A stretch of DNA of 64,000 bases, taken from contig WEDG01004963.1 of the NCBI GenBank assembly GCA_017591395.1, forward strand, positions 1 through 64,000, given 5' to 3'. The translations under genes were made by a program, and so were the position numbers. The notes beneath the pieces are model-generated. The model searched no databases, was not told where the DNA came from, and saw nothing but the letters and a program-made list of their open reading frames with translations. Origin of the DNA: Schistocephalus solidus (taxonomy: Eukaryota > Platyhelminthes > Cestoda > Diphyllobothriidea > Diphyllobothriidae). Shown in pieces: positions 60,441 to 64,000 of this stretch (positions are counted from its first letter, which is position 1; each line of letters starts with the position of its first letter).

Positions 60441-60600
60441 GGCAGATGAACAGTGCCGGTAAACACAGGGGGACTGGAATGGCCACTTCTGGCTCGTTAG
60501 CCATCAGCAGCCAGTCACACCCAACCTCGGGTGGTGCACCACCTGAGGATCGAACCCACGACCCGTTGATCAGAAGTCCAACGCTCTAACCAGTCATTGG
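60440..60600 (-). repeat. SINE-A, inverted
   Basis: 'ggccacttctggctcgttag', 'cagccagtcacacccaacc', 'ccacgacccgttgatcagaa' and 'ccaacgctctaacc' are in reverse orientation, so body and head are both present. Confidence 0.75.
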
Positions 60601-60601
60601 G

Positions 60602-60790
60602 GTTGTGTATGACTGGCTGACAACGGTTAATAAGCCATAAATGGCCATTGCAGTCTCCCTTGTCTTTGCCACCAATATTCATCTGCCTATTCTACTACTA
60701 GCCGCCGTGCGGCTGCTGGCAGGGCTCGAGAGTGGGGCTCAAGGCAGAGCGAAACGAGTGAGTTCCGTTAAGGATGGATGAGTGTTCACC
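60602..60790 (+). repeat. SINE-A body and tail, direct
   Basis: 'tgtatgactggctgacaac', 'taagccataaatggccat', 'ctcccttgtctttgcc', 'ctactactagccgccgtgcg', 'ggcagagcgaaacgagtgag' and 'aaggatggatgagtgttc' follow in order, showing the body-to-tail continuity of the family. It faces the inverted copy on its left. Confidence 0.75.
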
Positions 60791-60799
60791 AACGAATGC

Positions 60800-61455
60800 A
60801 ACTCTGATTCTGCCTGAATCAGCCAGCCTCGAGTTTGTCGCGAATTGTACCGTTCCGCGCACGACGAACTGCGACAACGCATCTGAAGCGCTCGACTCAT
60901 CCCTTCCTCCAAAAAACCCAAGGGTGCAAGAACCCCTTCTAGATCTTGACGGACTGTGCCAAGTTAGTTTTTGAGTTGACACCGTCATCGACGCCGGATC
61001 GAGGGCAGCAACACTGAATTCTTATGACGGACGAATAGGAACATGCCCCAACCACATTGGTTGTTTTCCTCAGCTGACCTGATTTATTCCCGCGGCGTCG
61101 TCACAGCGAGTGCAAGCTGTCTTATTTGAGACAAAGTTGGGTTCTCCATCTGAAGGCTGGTGGTCAAGCGGCGGTAGTCAACCATCTCCAGTTTTCGCCC
61201 ATCCTGCCAAGCGCACAGTCCAGCGTTCACAAGAGTAAAGGAGGACTGGCCTCATCGATCAAGGTACACGCGGATCTTTGTGACCCTAAAACTGTTGTGG
61301 AGCGGCATATTTGTGCACCTCAGGAAGGCCATAGAATCACGCGAAGGGCGTTTCTTTGATTTCTACCGTAAGCTAGTAGACTAACAAGATTCCGATTGGG
61401 TTCCCTATCACCAACGATGTCACAGTTACTTCGCTTTCTCGCTTCTTTACGGAGT
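60800..61455. other. No gene recognised
   Basis: Overlapping frames on both strands at 60774-60988 and a 77-codon plus-strand frame at 61126-61359 have no recognisable motif. Part of the former is SINE-A tail. Confidence 0.35.
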
Positions 61456-61460
61456 AAGAT

Positions 61461-61754
61461 TCATGTGAGACACACCTGGAGGTGCTCCAGTAAGACTTTT
61501 GCCTTGTGAAGGTAGCATCCTCTGTCCAATACGACAGTGGACAGCCTCTTGTTCACAACCAAAACAGCCAGATCTTTAACTAGCTCGAATTCCTTCAATG
61601 AATCACGTTTGACACTGGGAAGCTCTTCGTTTAGCCCAGGAGTCATGAGGACTGACGAGACTTTGTTCTTTGTCCTGTTTTTCGTTACTGGCTGACTGCG
61701 GACTGACTCCAGTGTTACAATTAGGTCGATAGGTTTGATATCTGCTGGGATCAC
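61461..61754 (-). pseudogene. Penelope-like element N-terminal fragment
   Basis: A 97-codon open frame contains LVKDLAVLVVNKRLSTVVLD, then GCYLHKAKVLLEHLQ. This matches the 'D..iv.l.aDKg.stVVlDR.dY..KA..LL.d...y' block at the start of Penelope reverse transcriptases, which also appears at the start of PLE-2. No RT palm or endonuclease follows on the same strand. It is truncated by a SINE-A tail at its 5' side. Confidence 0.78.
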
Positions 61755-61930
61755 TTAACAAACGCTCTCCGATCGCTAACGGAACTCATTCGTTCTGCTC
61801 TGCCTTGTAGCTCGCTCAGACCCGTTAGCAGCCGCACAGTGGCTATTAGTAGTATAGGCAGATTAACAATGCCGACAATGCAGAGCGGAGCGAGTGAGTT
61901 CCCTTAGCGATGAGTGAGCGTTCGTCAACG
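61752..61930. repeat. SINE-A tail arms in inverted orientation (palindrome)
   Basis: The left arm 'acgctctccgatcgctaacg' through 'gttctgctctgcc' is mirrored by the right arm 'gcagagcggagcgagtgagt' through 'gagcgttcg'. It is the same architecture as 11157-11341 but with a different arm subtype, and it is likewise followed by a direct SINE-A head. Confidence 0.75.
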
Positions 61931-61964
61931 ACTGTTAATATTCTCAATCTAAACCGGCAAGCCA

Positions 61965-62140
61965 ACGGGCCCGTTGCTCAATGGTTAGAGCGTTGGACTT
62001 CTGTTCAACAGGTCGCGGGTTCGAGCCTCGGGTGGTACACCAACTGAGGCTGGGTATAGCTGACTGATGACGGCTGATGAGCCAGAAATGGTCATTCCGG
62101 TCACCCTTGTCTATGTTAGCATTGTTAATCAGATATATTG
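61965..62140 (+). repeat. SINE-A, direct
   Basis: A box 'gttgctcaatggttagagc' and B box 'cgcgggttcgagcctcgg', then 'tgatgacggctgatgagcc', 'cagaaatggtcattccgg' and 'cacccttgtctatg'. Confidence 0.82.
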
Positions 62141-64000
62141 CCCAACAGCTGGACATGGGAACAAGAATCGCCCGTAATCCAGATGACTCTGAGCTAAATT
62201 CCAGACAAATTTGGGTTTGGATTAAGGTAAGGCTTGAGGGTAGGGTAGCGTAAGATCACCTGTATTGCGTAGGGGCGTTCCTATTTATGGGGGGGGGGAC
62301 ATACACGCAAATCCGACCTGGACGTGAGCCGTGCAGCACGAAGTTTCGTGGCGCAGCATCTGCATTTGCTCCTCTGTCAGCTCCCTAGATGACAAGTTGC
62401 ACGCGGGTTTGTCGTGAATAGAGGACGTTGAACCAGGCGTCCTGGGAAAATTGTCCGCTTACTCTGTGCGGAACAGGTCCACCACGTTCTCGCCTACGAA
62501 AGCCACAGCGCTCAGTTTTACCATGACAAATCATTTGAAGGCACTTGCGAAGCTTCTACTCTGCATCCTCAACGAACACTCGGGTCTTCCAACTGTCGTA
62601 CTAAAATGCTGCCCATCTGACCAAATCCAGAGTTAACAGGAGTTTGGAGGAAATACGTTTCGCCAAGATGCCTACCGTCCAGGCACCTGTGCAAAACCCG
62701 AATCTTCACAAAGGTAGACGCTTCTCAGAACCCCTCGCGCGCAAATCATTTGTCCATTCAAACAAAAAAGGCAAGTTAAAGGAAACACTTGGGAAGGAAA
62801 TGCGATCGCTGGTATGAGAACTATATCCGCCGGACGTTGCAGAACCGCTCTCGAACCCGTCTTCAGAGCAACAAATAGTGTGCGCATTGAACGCACGGGC
62901 AGTGTAATATTTCCAGAATGCATAAGGGCGGGGCGCTTCTGGTCGACTTAGGGACAAAATTCGGCAAAGACTTCGTTATCTTGTTCACGAAAAACCACCA
63001 GCCCACGGTTTAACTGCAGAGGACATGATGAAGGATCGCCATTCCTATGTCCATGTGAATCCGATCATCTAAAACGTCCGGCAACAGGCACAGTGGTCTG
63101 TCCGCTTCTTTTTAGAGGGCATAATTTCTCTGAGAAGAGCAATCATTGGCGCAGGGGATGTGAGTAACCACTGCTTCCAGTGACAGCGCCGGGGAGTCAA
63201 GTGATGGAATATCGGTGATCGACAACTCAGATACTAAAGATCAGGACATTACAGCACCGAATATGAACATCAGACATGAATGTGGGCGGGGGGGTGGTGG
63301 TGTATAGAAAGTGCGTCCTATAAGCACTGCATCACTGCACCCTATCTTCTCCTTTCGCTCTCTCCGGTGATAGATTTAAGAGCCAATCGAAACGTTGGGC
63401 AATGCGATTCTCGTTCCAGCGATCGATTCTCCCTCTCCGAAATGATTCCTGACGTCCGTAACGGCAATTTGTAAGACTGAACTCTGCTCAGAACCTTTTT
63501 TTCCTAGTCGCAGTGTTCCTGTTGAGTCTTTTGAAATGTCACTTAATCAGTAAAAACTTGGAAAATCAGACCTAGCCAAGAAATGTGTAAGATAGACAAG
63601 TAACTGAGGCATACGAGTAAGTACGGCAGCCGCTGGAAAAGGTTTTTGAGGATGTACGAGTTAACCTTGCCAAATGGAGCTCGGAACCACTAAGTGACGG
63701 CGGATCCTTAAGCTGGCAAGGTCATTTCCATGCTGATTAACAGCGGTAAAAACTGCAGTCAGAGGTGTAAGTTGGGATCAAAGGAGCTTATAAATTAGGT
63801 TAGAGTGCAAGGAATCTTCTATGTCGGCAACAACCTAACAAGCAGTTCGGTTGGAGTTCTACTGTTGCACTGAAAACACAGGCTTTCTCCGAAGTACTCA
63901 TGCTGCCTGTATCATGTAGTTAGGAACTGGCAGGTGAACTCAATCGTTCTACTAATAGCGGTAGCAAACTCCTATCTCCTAAATGGGGGAAAATGAACGC
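62141..64000. other. No gene recognised to window end
   Basis: A run of 10 G residues lies at about 62290. Overlapping minus-strand frames at 62672-62957 and a GC-richer plus-strand stretch at 62300-62640 have no motif I recognise. Further 5' exons of the NOV-like gene could lie here or beyond the edge, but I cannot support any. Confidence 0.4.

Noticed and set aside
62672..62957. Two overlapping minus-strand frames resembling a retroelement
   Set aside because: I could not identify a reverse transcriptase, endonuclease or gag motif in either frame.

Overview
The window is eukaryotic, intron-rich and repeat-rich nuclear DNA. It carries no rRNA, no CRISPR array and nothing bacterial. The mix of several Penelope-like retroelements with GIY-YIG endonucleases, a LINE relic, tRNA-derived SINEs, fold-back elements and degenerate TTAGGG-type tracts inside long introns suggests a flatworm, plausibly a diphyllobothriid-type tapeworm. 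That identification is inference from repeat content and was not tested by any search.

One real gene dominates. On the minus strand, from about 58.3 kb (possibly 59.5 kb or beyond the right edge) down to a stop codon at 21,827, I reconstructed 20 coding exons, plus one candidate 5' exon, by reading splice sites directly. Every junction is GT/AG and every junction is phase-compatible. The product, about 2,318 residues from the first methionine seen, is a NO VEIN (NOV)/sacsin-type protein. It has an N-terminal GHKL (HATPase) fold (ELIQNADDN; CDVGVSTK; GRKGIGFKSVF), the family signature ADFDLTSSRE, long helical and low-complexity middle exons, and a C-terminal NOV_C/DUF3883 domain (GRMGE; LPYDI; YLEVKST). 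The only lesion is a 2-base excess in exon 3, just after the ATP-binding glycine box.

Layout: 1-5.2 kb has no clear gene but repeat relics. 5.2-7.6 kb has a LINE RT relic followed by a decayed Penelope-like element. 7.9-11.9 kb holds two copies of a composite repeat (AT microsatellite, palindromic arms, tRNA-SINE, conserved tail) with an AT-rich fold-back element between them. 12-15.8 kb is AT-rich repeat. 15.9-17.5 kb is a second Penelope-like element. 18-21.8 kb has SINE and endonuclease relics. 21.8-58.3 kb is the NOV-like gene, whose introns hold fold-back elements, two SINE families, a third Penelope-like element (52.6-53.7 kb) and inverted-repeat elements with telomere-like cores. 58.6-64 kb is upstream or intronic DNA with SINEs and a Penelope N-terminal fragment.

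Exons are GC-rich and the surrounding DNA is AT-rich, which makes the exons stand out. Everything outside the NOV-like gene is mobile-element debris or unrecognised sequence.
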